64,000 nt of DNA. Origin: Microcystis panniformis FACHB-1757. Its GTDB lineage: Bacteria > Cyanobacteriota > Cyanobacteriia > Cyanobacteriales > Microcystaceae. A program made the position numbers and the translations under genes. The notes beneath the pieces were generated by a model, which did no database searches, was not told the origin of the DNA, and saw nothing but the letters and a program-made list of their open reading frames with translations. This document shows positions 35,081-45,404 of the stretch, one piece after another. Location of the stretch: assembly GCF_001264245.1 (NCBI RefSeq), contig NZ_CP011339.1, forward strand, positions 4,092,001 through 4,156,000. The letters run 5' to 3'. Positions within the stretch are counted from its first letter, which is position 1. Every line of letters begins with the position of its first letter.

Positions 35081-35914
35081 ATGGTTAACCTTTCCTACAA
35101 TAAAAATCGCCTTCTTCCCACTGCTGAAGAATTACCCTGTTCTGACGAAACACCCGTGGATAACCAGTTACAGAACGACATTCCCAATCTATTACTTAGT
35201 TTATTAGCATTTATTTGGATGGGGCGGGATGATTGGTATTTTGGTGTCGATATGGGAGTTTATTACAATCCCGACGAACCGGCGATCATACCCGATGGAT
35301 TTTTAGCCATTGGAGTCAAACACGATACCGGCGAAAGGGGAAGATTAAGCTATGTTCTCTGGGAAGAAGCTTATATTATGCCGATATTGGCCCTGGAAGT
35401 GATTTCTGAGAAATATAATGGGGAATATGAGGGAAAGTTAGCGGATTATCAAACCCTAGGCATTCTCTATTACGCCATTTACAATCCCTTGAGCGGTAGA
35501 AGGGGAAGGTTTAAAAATAGAGAGAGATTAGAGGTTTATAAGCTTATAGCGGGGAAATACGAGCTTTTAGAGCCTGAAAATAATCGGGTATGGTTGCCAG
35601 AAATCGGGTTAGCCTTGGGATATGAGCAGGGAGAACATATCGCTTGGGTGCGAGAATGGCTTTATTGGTATGATCAATCGGGAAATCGCTATTTAACCGC
35701 AGAGGAAAGGGCAAGGGCAGCGGCGGCCATCGCCGCTCAAGAACGTTTGAATGCCCAACAAGAACGTTTGAATGCCCAACAAGAACGTTTGGCTAAACAG
35801 GCAGCCGAAGCGATCGCCGAGCAAGAACGTTTCGCCAAACAGCAAGCGGAACAAAAAGCCCAACGACTAGCGGAAAGACTAAGATCACTGGGTATCAACC
35901 CCGATGAAATGTAG
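35081..35914 (+). CDS. Uma2-family (DUF820) PD-(D/E)XK-like protein
   Basis: 277 residues from ATG 35081; a TTG at 35051 overlapping the previous gene is less likely. The core has WYFGVDMGVYYNPDEPAIIP, then DGFLAIG, and ILALEVISEKYNGEYEGKL, followed by GILYYAIYNP. The Glu-x-n-Lys pattern matches Uma2 proteins. The C-terminus is a Gln/Glu-rich repeat (AQQERLNAQQERL) ending LRSLGINPDEM. The family is hugely expanded in cyanobacteria and of unclear role. Confidence 0.85.
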   Translation: MVNLSYNKNRLLPTAEELPCSDETPVDNQLQNDIPNLLLSLLAFIWMGRDDWYFGVDMGVYYNPDEPAIIPDGFLAIGVKHDTGERGRLSYVLWEEAYIMPILALEVISEKYNGEYEGKLADYQTLGILYYAIYNPLSGRRGRFKNRERLEVYKLIAGKYELLEPENNRVWLPEIGLALGYEQGEHIAWVREWLYWYDQSGNRYLTAEERARAAAAIAAQERLNAQQERLNAQQERLAKQAAEAIAEQERFAKQQAEQKAQRLAERLRSLGINPDEM

Positions 35915-35943
35915 GGGTGGGTTTCCTCGGCAATTTTAGGGGA

Positions 35944-36171
35944 TTAATCGCGTAATAATTCCGGTTCGGTTAATTCGTCAGTCATTTCCATCAGGGCCCG
36001 TTGGACGGGTTTAATCATCGGGTCGTCGATATTTTCTACGGTATCGTAGCGGACGCGTTTGGCCCGTCTAGCGACTTGCACGACGATCGAGTAACGATTG
36101 CTGGCCGCATTCATCAGTTTATCGGTGAGATAAATCATCTCGGAGGAGTCGAATTTAAACCGTTTGGACAT
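35944..36171 (-). CDS. rpoZ: RNA polymerase omega subunit
   Basis: 75 residues, the cyanobacterial length. The sequence KLMNAASNRYSIVVQVARRA is the conserved omega core binding the beta-prime C-terminus, followed by KRVRYDTVENIDDPMIKPVQ. Cytoplasmic, part of the RNA polymerase core. It stands alone on the minus strand. Confidence 0.93.
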   Translation of the reverse strand: MSKRFKFDSSEMIYLTDKLMNAASNRYSIVVQVARRAKRVRYDTVENIDDPMIKPVQRALMEMTDELTEPELLRD

Positions 36172-36547
36172 AGTTATATTTAGCCTTCTCTGGCGAATTT
36201 GGCACTTGTCACTGATAATAGGTTAGTGATCAGTTTTATTACTCAATCCACCTTACCACATTTTGTCCACCCTAAGGATAGGGTTATCCTTGATCTCGAT
36301 CGGATTTTGTCAAGTACTTTTTACAAAACTTAAATCAATTTTATACAAGTTTAAAAATATACAAATAAAGAGTTGACATCCTCACCGCCAGGGCCGGACG
36401 GTGATGACCGGCAGATCAAACAAGCTTAATTGAATGATCTTCGGCTGGGTTGACGCTTCACAGGACGCTGCTTCTTTAACAGAAGTCTTATGCTGTCCGA
36501 CCCGTCCGTTTTTTAAGGTCTCCGATTGCCCACCGGCGACCTTGATA

Positions 36548-39126
36548 ATTAAAGTCAGTAAGAGAGTCGCCTCTCCTACTGCTCTACAAAACGGAACGTG
36601 ACAATTTCTCGTCATTCCGCTCCTCAACTACACGGGGTTTGTCATTCCTACGTCATTACCAACATATCCTTTACCCAGATGTAATTATCTGGTATGGGCG
36701 GTTCTGGCTTGACACTATTGCAGTCAGATTTGTTGCCTAGACTGCCATCATTGGCTGTCTTTTCATCATGGCAATGTCGATGAAGAAGTTGGAGGTTATT
36801 GTAACTGTTATTCCCCCTAGTGATTTAGGGGTGATGTGGTCTATCTCCATTAAATCCCCATCTCTTAAGAAGTGTCCACAGTGAGTACATTTCCCTTTTT
36901 GCTTTTTCAACAGTTTTGAAATTTCTGTTGGCATTTCGGGATGAGTCCCCATTCTTGAACTCCAATAAACTAGGTTTCCATCGTAGGGTGAGGCGTTCCC
37001 TTTGACCTTCACATAGCGTCGGATTTCCGTTTCTCTATGTTCGTACAACCTTAGAGGATTATTTTCTTCTCTGGTTGTGAAAGCCCAGTTATTGCCACCT
37101 ATTGTGTGAAAGTGTCTTTTAGAAATCCACTTTCTTCCTTTGTTTCGATGGCGTTTTATCCCCCATTTGATGAGTTTATGCCCTAGGATGTGGGTTAATC
37201 TTTCAAAGATTTTCTGACTAACCACTGTTGAGAAGTAATTGCACCATCCTCTTATTACAGGGTTTAACCTTTTAATGAGTTCAGCTTGGTTGATTCCCTT
37301 GCTGGTGTTTATGATGCGTTTAAGTTCTCTATAGTGTCTTATTTGACTCTCTTTGTTAGGGGTTATTATTGTTTTGAAACCAAGCAGATTACCTCTGACT
37401 TTTCCCGAGGTGTATTTACCGACGGGAAATTGTCTTATATTAAACCCTAGAAAGTCGAATCCAGCTTGTTCGCTTTCATGTTCTCTCAGTGTGTGGGCTA
37501 TTCTTGTTTTACTTGGTTTTAACTCAAGTCCGATGTTTTGTAACCATCCCTCTATTTCCTTTTTGATTAGGAGAATAACCCCTAGGTTTTCATGTAGTAC
37601 CACAAAATCGTCTGCATATCGGATTAAGGTCACTGATTTTATTTTGTCTCTAACACTCATTTGTGTCCCGTCTTTGCGTTTCATGTCAAATGAGGGTGCT
37701 AGATTCATAACCAATTCCTCTAACCCATGAAGTGCTATATTTGCCAATAATGGCGATAACACTCCGCCTTGCGGTGTACCTTCTGAGGTTGGGAATAACT
37801 GTTTGTCGTCTATGACTCCTGCTTTTAACCATGATTTGATTTGTTTCCTCATGGTTGGGTAGGTGTTAAGTTTTTCTAACAGTTTTTGATGGTCAATGCG
37901 GTCAAAGCATTTAGCTATATCTGCATCAAGAACATACTTTGCCTTTTTGTTAATGGCTTGGAATATCCCTGCTATAGCATCGTGACAAGAGCGTCCTACT
38001 CTAAATCCATAGCTGTTAGGCTCGAATTTGGCTTCCCACTCTGGTTCTAGTACCAGTTTAGCTAGTGCTTGTAAGGCACGGTCTTTCATGGTAGGTATTC
38101 CTAAAGGTCGTTTTTCGCCGTTGGGTTTGGGAATCCATACTCGGCGTGTGGGTTTGACCTTTGTTCCCAAGTTTAGTTCAGTCATTAGGGTTAACCGTTG
38201 TTTTGGGGTTAGAGATTTAACTCCATCCACACCTGCGGTTTTCTTTCCTTGATTGTCTTGGGTTACTCTACGCACCGCTAACGCTTTAGCACTGTAGGAC
38301 TTTAACAATAATTTTTGGAGTCTGTGAACCTTCTTGACATCTCCACAACTAGACGCTCTGAAAATTCGTTTTTGTAACTTAAAAACCTGACGTTCAACCT
38401 TTTTCCAATTGATGTCTTGCCAAGTCTTCCATTTATCCATCTGTTGAACAGTGGTCATAACTTTTACATTACTACTTACAACTTTTCATTCCATGTAATC
38501 GTGAGTCCGTCTGCATATCCTATTCGTTACAAATAGGCGTTGGCTTTTGACTCAATCTTTCCCTACTATTACCTGCTGTATTGCAGAGTTTTCGTCTTAG
38601 CTGACTGCTCTTAGTTTTCGACCTTTACTAAAGAGTAATAATAGGGTTACTTCGTTCCTCTTAACCTTTGGTTTGTTCCCTTTAGGATGTCATCTTTTTA
38701 CCGAGTTTTTGGGTAACGCTTGGTATATCGATACAAATCCTTATACCACCCTATACTATTGACCTTTTGGTACTGGCAGTGTGTCAGCCTTATTTCACTG
38801 CTTCGCCGTAACGGTAATTCGGACGATGACTTAACTTTCGTTATCCATAGGAACTTGCTTACGGTTGACTTATTTAGGCTATAAGTCGCTTTTTCCGCTC
38901 GATTCCCTGCTTTACGGATTGATGGCTAGTCGCTACCGTAAGGGCGTTTGCTTTCATTCCTGCGTCTGGAAGGTAAGACTTGGGGTTTCTAGGATACTAG
39001 CCCTCACTTACAAGGTTATGAAGTTGTCATCTGCTGAGGATTAAAGTGCGTACTCAACCCAGTTAGGGTTACTCAACAGAGGCCAGTCATCCCCCTATTT
39101 CTAGGTTTCGACTGAACGAATCGCAC
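36548..39126 (-). mobile_element. Group II intron with reverse transcriptase, inserted in tnpB
   Basis: The 5' end is GTGCGATTCG at 39126. Domain V is visible as GAGCGGAATGACGAGAAATT and GTCACGTTCCGTTTT (about 36590-36625), and domain VI follows, ending ...CTGACTTTAAT at 36548. Length 2,579 nt with the maturase gene in domain IV. Exact excision restores tnpB, confirming both borders. Confidence 0.9.
36648..38458 (-). CDS. ltrA: Group II intron reverse transcriptase/maturase, C-terminal HNH domain frameshifted
   Basis: The open frame 38458-36737 encodes 573 residues: RT with KPNGEKRPLGIPTMKDRALQ, DIAKCFDRIDH, GTPQGGVLSPLLANIALHG and catalytic TLIRYADDFVVLHE, then the maturase domain (LIKRLNPVIRGWCNYFS). 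The HNH endonuclease begins KCTHCGHFLRDGDLMEIDHI and TPKSLGG, but leaves frame at a C5 run (36813-36817, plus strand). Adding one base gives NNSYNNLQLLHRHCHDEKTA and an end at 36648, 603 residues. RT and maturase are intact; the endonuclease is broken, or the read lacks one base. Confidence 0.88.
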
Positions 39127-40306
39127 TTAATTGCGGCGTTCACGTCTCGATCATGGAAAGTCCCACAGAAAAGACATTCCCACTCACGGATATTTAATGC
39201 TTTCTTACCGCCGATATTCCCACAACAGGAACATCGCTGAGACGTTGGCTCCCATCGAGAAATTATCCGAAAATCACGCCCATATTTATCAGATTTTGCC
39301 GATAGCATATCTCGGAAAGAACGCCATCCTAAGTCTGATATGGCACGGGATAACTTGCGATTCTTAAGCATTCCCGATGTGTTTAAATCCTCTAAAACTA
39401 TCGTTTGATTTTCACGAACGATTCTAGTGGATAGTTTCTGCAAGAAATCAGTGCGAGCGTCTTTAATCTTTGCGTGGATTTTAGCTACTCGTTTCCTAGT
39501 TTTTTCCCGTCGTTTACTTCCTTTCTGTTTTCTAGAAAGGTTTTTCTGTGCCTTTCTTAGCCGTTTTAATTGTTTCTTTAACGGTTTCGGTGCGTCTATC
39601 TTTTCCCCTGTTGAGAGAGTCGCAAAAGTAGCAATCCCTAGATCGATTCCCACGGACTCCCCGTTATTAGGAAGTATTTCGGACTGAATCTCGACAACAA
39701 AGCTGAGAAAATAGCGATCTGCTGCATCTTTAATCACGGTGACGCTAGAAGGTTTAGAAGGTAATGGACGACTCCAAACTATTCTTAGATCGCCGATTTT
39801 CGCTAAAGTAACGCAGTGCTGGTTAACGGTAAAACCATTGTCAGTAAATCTTGCTGATTGCTTAGATTTACGCTTCTTAAATTTAGGAGGTTTGACTTTT
39901 CTTCCTTTTCTCTCTCCCTTGCAAGATGCAAAGAAGTTAGAGTAAGCAGTCTCTAAGTCTCTCAAAGACTGTTGTAAAGGAATAGAAGAAACTTCAGTTA
40001 ACCACTGTTTTTCTTTGGTTTTTTTAATCTGAGTGATTCTTTTAGACAACTCGGTATATTTTGGCTTTTTTTATCCTTGTTGATAGAGTTCTTGGCAGTA
40101 AGCTAAGGTATCGTTCCAGACGACACGCACGCACCCGAACAACTGAGACAAAAGCTTTTTTTGTTGGTCTGTTGGGTAAAGGCGATATTGATACCTTGCT
40201 TTCATTGTTGGTTTAAAATGTGTGTGTCTGTACTCTATTTTAACTAGGTCTGTCAATAATGTCAATTCGGTCAGTAATCAGTAATCAGTAATCAGTAAAA
40301 AGACAG

Positions 40307-40401
40307 TAAGTACCTAGGCAAAATTATTTACACATGACGATCATTGCCCCGTAAGGGTTTTAGCTCGATCGGGCAGGTAATTAATTTTGCATGACTACTT
40401 A
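40307..40401 (+). mobile_element. MITE-1 copy C
   Basis: Same 95 nt as the other copies, lying between an STRR array (40271-40297) and the psbA relic. Confidence 0.92.
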
Positions 40402-40453
40402 AGAAACCTCTATTTAATACTGCACACTTAAAAACTCACATCTGATAACTGAT

Positions 40454-40877
40454 AACCGTCTCTATATAGGTTGGTTCGGTGTCATCCTGATCCCGACGAT
40501 CTTAACCGCTACCATCTGCTAACGCTCTTCTGGAACTTTCGGAAATCCCCGACGGAATCCAGATTCTGAAACCCTTGGTTGACAAGTGATCGCTAACTTT
40601 TTTTCTAATAAAAACTCAAATTTCGGGTTTCTGTTAGTTAGCGATAGCTTGAAGGCTTACCCCATAAGAGAGCTAGAGTTTAGAGACTGTAAGACTTTTG
40701 CCAGACTCCCTCCAAGAGCGTTATATTATCGTCTTTATTGCCGTTCCTCCCGTGGATATCGACGGTATTCGCGAGCCGGTTTCTGGCTCCTTACTCTACG
40801 CTCATAACTTCCCCCTCGATTTAGCTTCTGGTGATGCTATCCCCATGGCCTTGACAGTGCCGGCGATCGATGGTTAA
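40454..40877 (+). pseudogene. psbA: psbA (photosystem II D1) relic with truncation, insertion and large internal deletion
   Basis: Fragment 1 (40454-40522) encodes NRLYIGWFGVILIPTILTAT, the D1 sequence near residue 26; upstream it is replaced by repeat sequence. About 200 bp of unrelated DNA follow. Fragment 2 (40728-40877) resumes at IVFIAVPPVDIDGIREPVSG and SLLY, then jumps directly to AHNFPLDLASGDAIPMALTV and PAIDG-stop, the D1 C-terminus. Roughly 260 internal residues, including all the chlorophyll and manganese ligands of the core, are missing. It cannot function. A terminator still follows. Confidence 0.85.
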
Positions 40878-40956
40878 AAATAAACAGATGCTGGATCCCC
40901 ATCCAACATCCGCGTTCTAACTCTGCACACATTTTGCTAAGTCCTCATGATAAGTT

Positions 40957-40987
40957 AAAAAACGCTTCCTTTTTGGGGGCGTTTTTA
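40957..40987 (+). terminator. Intrinsic terminator after the psbA relic
   Basis: AAAAACGC pairs with GCGTTTTT across a T/G loop and is followed by a T-rich tail. It is probably the original psbA terminator. Confidence 0.75.
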
Positions 40988-41037
40988 TTTATTCGATTGA
41001 AAAAACCGATGACAATCATTACTAAAGCTGATAAGAA

Positions 41038-41065
41038 AGTGGGGTGTGGGGTGTGGGGTGTAGGG
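41038..41065. repeat. GGGGTGT heptamer array, left piece of an array split by two insertions
   Basis: The GGGGTGT/AGGGTGT repeat continues at 42390-42402, between the two insertions, and at 43187-43219, after the second. The DDE insertion sequence and the ORF-less group II intron both lie inside what was one array. Confidence 0.85.
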
Positions 41066-42389
41066 CTGACTGACGGACACATTTTTCAATACAAAGACAA
41101 GTACTGTTATGTGAAAGCCTCAAACTCCTGAATAAAAGAAAAGGTAATTTTGCCATAATAATCCTGACGAGCTTTGCGAGAAGAGCCAACAGGGAAAAGG
41201 GTCAACAGAAAATAAGTGGTCAAGTCGCAAGAAGGGACGCGCCTTATGAACAACTCCCGCCAGCCAACGTCAACCAATTTTCAAATAACTCAAACCACGC
41301 CGAAAATGAGCATCAACCTGACGGCGAGAGCCAGATTGTTGAACCGCCATGCCAGTTAAAGTAGCAAAGAGAATAGAAATGGCAACAATGAGATAGAGAC
41401 GTTCTAAACAAGCAGCAGAGCGAACACGAGAATGTTCCCAGTCAAAAACGCCCGATTTACTGCCCTTGAAAGAGATGTTCAATGGGAAAACGAAGACCAT
41501 ACTGCCAGAAGGTGTCAAGGGTAGGAGGTTCATCGCTCAGAATTGCCCAATTATCCTTAACCCCTGGAACAGAGGCTAAAGCAAGATGAGCAGTGATTCT
41601 AGCCTCCTGCCAGACTTGAACGTTGCGATCAAAGCAGGCTTGCCGTTTGGGAGGATAGAGTTCTCTGACCTCATAGCCAAAACCCCGACGGCGAACACCG
41701 TAAATGAGGGTATCGCAAGGTAAGCGAAGACACCAATGCCAAGTATTTTTCCTGAGCCATTGAATTAATTGCTGATTGGCAAAGCCTCGGTCGGCTAACA
41801 GCATGACATTCTCAAAGCCCTGAAGATAGCCTTTGGCTCTGTCCAACAAGGGTTCGTATTTCTCAAAAGCTAGGCTGGCACTACCATGTTCTAATCCCAT
41901 CCACATCAAGGGGACGGCTCTCCCCCCGCAGACCACCGCTAGATAGACAAAGCAGTATTGATTCCACAACAGAGTGGTATCTATTGCTAGATACAGTCTT
42001 TCCCCCTTCTCCTTCCAAGTCTCGATGGCTTTCAATATTAAGGGGATGTATATCTTTTCCACCGCTACTCTTCCATTCTGGCAAAAGCGATTCCACCGTC
42101 TCTGATAACTATTGGCTTGTTCGGCTCTGCTTTGTACAAAGGGTTCCCATCTGGCTTGATTGAGACTTTGACTACTGAGTAGGGCTGTCACCATCCAACT
42201 GAGGACGGTTAAATGTCTTTTATCCACAAATCGGCTTCCTTGTTCTAGATAGGAATAAACTTGGGAGAAGATTCTGTTCTCGGTTTTCATCTTGTAGGGA
42301 TTCTTGCTTTTTCCCTATCTACCCAGATATTTTTCTTTTTGGCAACCCTTGTCTTGTCAGGTTTTGACCCACTTGTGTCCGTCAGTCAG
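41066..42389 (-). mobile_element. IS4-like insertion sequence (decayed) with 9-bp target duplication
   Basis: 1,324 bp. Terminal inverted repeats CTGACTGACGGACACA at 41066-41081 and its complement at 42374-42389. Direct flanks GGTGTAGGG at 41057-41065 and 42390-42398 are consistent with a 9-bp duplication, although the target is itself repetitive. Confidence 0.85.
41107..42290 (-). pseudogene. IS4-like DDE transposase, two frameshifts and one nonsense codon
   Basis: From ATG 42290 the frame encodes a DDE transposase with LYLAIDTTLLWNQY (first Asp), VMLLADRGFANQQLIQW (second Asp) and LRFPIEHLF (Glu). The frame is lost there by one extra base and resumes as SKSGVFDWEHSRVRSAACLE, AISILFATLTGMAVQ. 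An in-frame TGA at 41272 and a second +1 shift follow before the end near 41107. Removing two bases gives a length divisible by three. The copy is dead but its ends are intact, so it could move only in trans. Confidence 0.8.
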
Positions 42390-42402
42390 GGTGTAGGGTG
42401 TG

Positions 42403-43186
42403 GTGCGATTCGTTGGCTAGAAACTAGACAGTAAGACGTTTAGAGGATTAGCCGCTTGGTAAATGTAGTACCTTGATAACTTTATAACCATACAGGTGCG
42501 GGTTAGTAATAACCTTAGTCCTGTCCTCTAGATGCCTAGAGTGACGGCATTTCCTGCTGCTTTAGACTTGGTACATCTGAGGTAGTGAGCGAGGAAAAAA
42601 AGCGGTATCTGATAGCCTAAATCAGAAACCCGTTGAGCCAGAACCTATGGATAGCCCTGGGGCGAAGATACGAATTAACCATCGTCAACACCCACGAGCC
42701 AAAAGGCTGACAGGCTCGAAACAAAAGTTAACAGAGTTGGGGCTGATAGCTCATACCACTATCAGTAAGGCATTCCCGTTACTCTGTTGTGGACAGTATC
42801 ATCCTAATGGTTCAACCAATGGTTATAGGGAACGAAGTAACCCTGATTGACTCTGCCCGTTTGGGGCAGTAGGAAACCATCCGCAAGTCAATAGAGGGAG
42901 AGGATGTCCTTAAAAGCCAAGGCTTTGAGTAATATCAAAGATATGCTGACAAAGGACGGGTAACTAGGAAGTCTAAGCAACAATCAACGGTCATATACGC
43001 CCTAAAACCAACAATCTTGTCTGGTGGGGATACAGCCAAGAGGGTTGAATAGACAAGGAAATAATAATTCCCATTATTATTCTACTAATGACAGTAGCCT
43101 AGTTACTCAGGAGCCGGATACGGCGAAAGTCGTAAGTCCGGTTTTGAAGCAGGGGGTGGGAAGGCGACTTCCTGCTCTACTGTAAC
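42403..43186 (+). mobile_element. ORF-less group II intron inside a heptamer array
   Basis: The 5' end is GTGCGATTCGTTGGCTAG, matching the start of the tnpB-resident intron (GTGCGATTCGTTCAGTCG). Domain V is GAGCCGGATACGGCGAAAGT, then CGTAAGTCCGGTTTT (about 43112-43146), and domain VI ends ...TACTGTAAC at 43186. The distance from the domain VI GACT to the end is 21 nt in both introns. 784 nt with no reverse transcriptase. Flanks on both sides are GGGTGT repeats. Confidence 0.85.
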
Positions 43187-43374
43187 GGGTGTGGGGTGTA
43201 GGGTGTAGGGTGTGGGGAGAATAAATAAAATAATCTCCCGACTCCTGACTCCTATCTCCTGACTACTGACTACTGACTCCTATCTCCCGACTCCCGACTC
43301 CTGACTACTGACTACTGACTCCTATCTCCCGACTCCTATCTGCTGACTCCTGACTCCTGACTCCTGACTTCTAA
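43187..43374. repeat. STRR arrays: GGGTGTA and GACTCCT/GACTACT types
   Basis: 43187-43219 continues the GGGGTGT array. 43240-43374 is a long 7-bp-period array with variants GACTCCT, GACTACT and ATCTCCT. Confidence 0.85.
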
Positions 43375-43833
43375 CCCAATTTTGGACAAAGATAAGTAAA
43401 AATTATTTATTGACCGTAAAAACTTGAGAATATTTAAATTAACATTCCGCAATATTTATAAATTCTTAAGAATTAATTGAGAAATATTTTTATTTAACAA
43501 CGATGTTATGCTGGTTACAGCGATTTGATAGAATTTCATAATGGGTTGTTTTGTGCTTTTTTGGCCAGCAATGGTTGAAACCCTTGTCAAACCTAGAAGG
43601 TGATCCTAATTAAAACGGGTAAATCAGTCAATTTCACCCACAACGATGATCTTTTTTTTATGTAGTTTTGTTGCAAAAAAAAAGTTTTTTTGACAAAAAG
43701 CACAAAGTATGATATGCACCAAAGGTGTTTCTGGTTGCGAGTAATTATTGTAGAGGGGGGAGATGGGAGAATAAATAAAAGCAATCTCCTGACGACCGAC
43801 TACTGATAACTGATAACTGATAACTGATAACTG
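43375..43833. other. Non-coding AT-rich stretch ending in an ACTGATA array
   Basis: No gene seen. 43800-43833 is an ACTGATA array that runs straight into the ATG of the next gene, so the repeat forms the immediate 5' leader of that gene and leaves no ribosome site. Confidence 0.5.
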
Positions 43834-45279
43834 ATGAAAAGATTAGCTTGGTTCGATCGCTTAGTGTTAGCGACTATTTTGGCTTTAATTGCGGCGATAT
43901 CGTCGATTTTGATCCAGGGAAATCAAGTCCCGACCCGAGGGGAGAATTTTAGCTGGCAAGGGCGAAAAATCGGCGTTAGGGACAATTATTTTACTTTAAG
44001 TTTTAATCGGCCGATTGACCGTTCAGACATAGAAACCAGCTTGGTGATCAATCCTCCCTTACCGGGTAAAATTAGCTGGGCCGGAGATCGCTTGACCTAT
44101 ACTTTGACAGAATTGCCCATCTACGGCAAAAAATATCAAGTAAAGTTACCTATTGCTCAAGGTGAGGACTTTATCGGCGAATTTTACAGCCACGATCGAG
44201 CTTTTGCCTATATTGGGGTCAACCAAGAGGAAAGAGGCCGTTTAATCGTCTGTAATATCATTCAGGGGCCAAATAACGTCACAGAACTGAAAAAAACCAT
44301 CCTTACCCCTGGGGATCTGGTGGTCACGGATTTTCAAATCTATCCGAGGGGGGATAGAATTTTATTCTCGGCCTTCGATCGCTCTGACTTAGGACGAGAT
44401 ACCCCAAAACAGCAACTTTACACAATTACCACGGGTTTAAATCATGACGAAAATAGTCAAAATTTGCCCAGTGGTCGTATAGAAAGGTTTTTAGATGCGA
44501 AAACCTATCAAAATCTGCGTTTTAATCTCTCAGATAACGGCAAAACCCTAATCGTGCAGAGAATTAATCATGGGAATCCGGGGGATGCCAGTTTATGGGT
44601 AATCAGCGATGATCGACAATCGCGACCGTTAGGAATGCAAGGGGATAATTTTTTACTATCTCCCGACGGTAAAAAAGCGGTTGTCAGTCAAACGGGAGGG
44701 GTAGCGGTGATTCCTTTGGATGTACAAGGGGGAAAACCGCAATTTTTGCCCACCTATGACAAAATCCTCGCTTTTTCCCGGGATGGTCGCCAAAAATTAA
44801 TGGTGAAATCAGAACCGGATAATCAGCGATCGCTATTTCTGCTCAACGATCGGGGAGAGTCAAGACTACTATTAAGAACAGCTAATCCGATTATTAGCTG
44901 TGAATTTGAACCGCGACAAGAAAAAACCCTTTACTGTCTGAAAAGCGATCTGGTTATGGGCAGCGATGGCAAGGTGAAAGAAGAACCATTTTTAGCGATT
45001 ATTGAGCTAAAAACGGGTAAAATGATCCCCCTGCTCGCCTTACCTAATTATCGTGACGTGCAGATGAGTATGTCTCCCGATGGCGTGGCTTTATTATTTG
45101 ATCAGTTAGCAACCATACCCTTTGGAGTCGGAAATGATTTAGTCACTGGGGAGGGGTCGAGCATTGCCGATGGTCGTCTCTGGTTATTACCGCTTCCTGA
45201 TCAATTCAGTCCCAATAGCATCCCGAAAATTTTACCTCAAGAACTCAACGCTGGTTTTAAACCCCGTTGGCTGCCCTAA
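43834..45279 (+). CDS. Membrane-anchored protein with Ig-like and TolB/WD-type beta-propeller regions
   Basis: 481 residues. Residues 8-28 are a membrane anchor or uncleaved signal (FDRLVLATILALIAAISSIL). An Ig-like domain follows (FTLSFNRPIDRSDIETSLVI, LTYTLTELPIYGKKYQVKL). From about residue 125, repeated beta-strand units ending in phrases such as LLSPDGKKAVVSQ, LAFSRDGRQKLMV and MSMSPDGVALLFDQ resemble a TolB-like propeller. The bulk would face the periplasm. The start ATG directly abuts a heptamer array. Function unknown. Confidence 0.75.
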   Translation: MKRLAWFDRLVLATILALIAAISSILIQGNQVPTRGENFSWQGRKIGVRDNYFTLSFNRPIDRSDIETSLVINPPLPGKISWAGDRLTYTLTELPIYGKKYQVKLPIAQGEDFIGEFYSHDRAFAYIGVNQEERGRLIVCNIIQGPNNVTELKKTILTPGDLVVTDFQIYPRGDRILFSAFDRSDLGRDTPKQQLYTITTGLNHDENSQNLPSGRIERFLDAKTYQNLRFNLSDNGKTLIVQRINHGNPGDASLWVISDDRQSRPLGMQGDNFLLSPDGKKAVVSQTGGVAVIPLDVQGGKPQFLPTYDKILAFSRDGRQKLMVKSEPDNQRSLFLLNDRGESRLLLRTANPIISCEFEPRQEKTLYCLKSDLVMGSDGKVKEEPFLAIIELKTGKMIPLLALPNYRDVQMSMSPDGVALLFDQLATIPFGVGNDLVTGEGSSIADGRLWLLPLPDQFSPNSIPKILPQELNAGFKPRWLP

Positions 45280-45404
45280 TACAGCAGAATTAAGGAGTTA
45301 GGAGTCAGGAGACAGGAGAGAAATCTTTCCCTAATCAGGTGACTCGGAGAATGCTGACTCCCGAAAACGAAAACCTCATACCTCACCATTAAGATAAGTG
45401 CTAT

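Larger units (their letters stand above)
36373..40205 (-). mobile_element. IS200/IS605-type element carrying tnpB, itself split by a group II intron
   Basis: The right end at 36373-36405 (minus strand) is CACCGTCC/GGCGGTG hairpin plus AGGATGTCAA, the typical end that also forms the 3' part of the TnpB guide RNA. The tnpB frame begins at 40205. The left end is not clear; a repeated TTGACA/ATTGAC stretch at 40245-40265 is a candidate. No tnpA is present, so it depends on a transposase elsewhere. Confidence 0.75.
36382..40205 (-). pseudogene. tnpB: tnpB (RNA-guided nuclease of IS200/IS605 type), split by an intron and with one internal stop
   Basis: Exon 1 starts at ATG 40205 (KARYQYRLYPTDQQKKLLSQ). 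A TAA at 40073-40071 after LAYCQELYQQG interrupts it in frame; after 7 more codons the frame continues unbroken to 39127. RuvC residues are in SVGIDLGIATFATL, IVLEDLNTSGM and FHDRDVNAA; the zinc finger is CSCC/CLFC. Removing the intron 36548-39126 gives NAAIN-IKVAGGQSETLKNG, the usual TnpB ending. The spliced gene is 1,245 nt (415 codons). The nonsense codon near residue 45 makes it probably inactive. Confidence 0.85.

Noticed and set aside
36390..36627. Independent 81-residue ORF ending VITVRPWR
   Set aside because: It is the 3' exon of tnpB behind a group II intron, not a separate gene.
42647..42850. 67-residue ORF within the second intron
   Set aside because: It lies in the ribozyme domains of the ORF-less intron and has no protein-like pattern.
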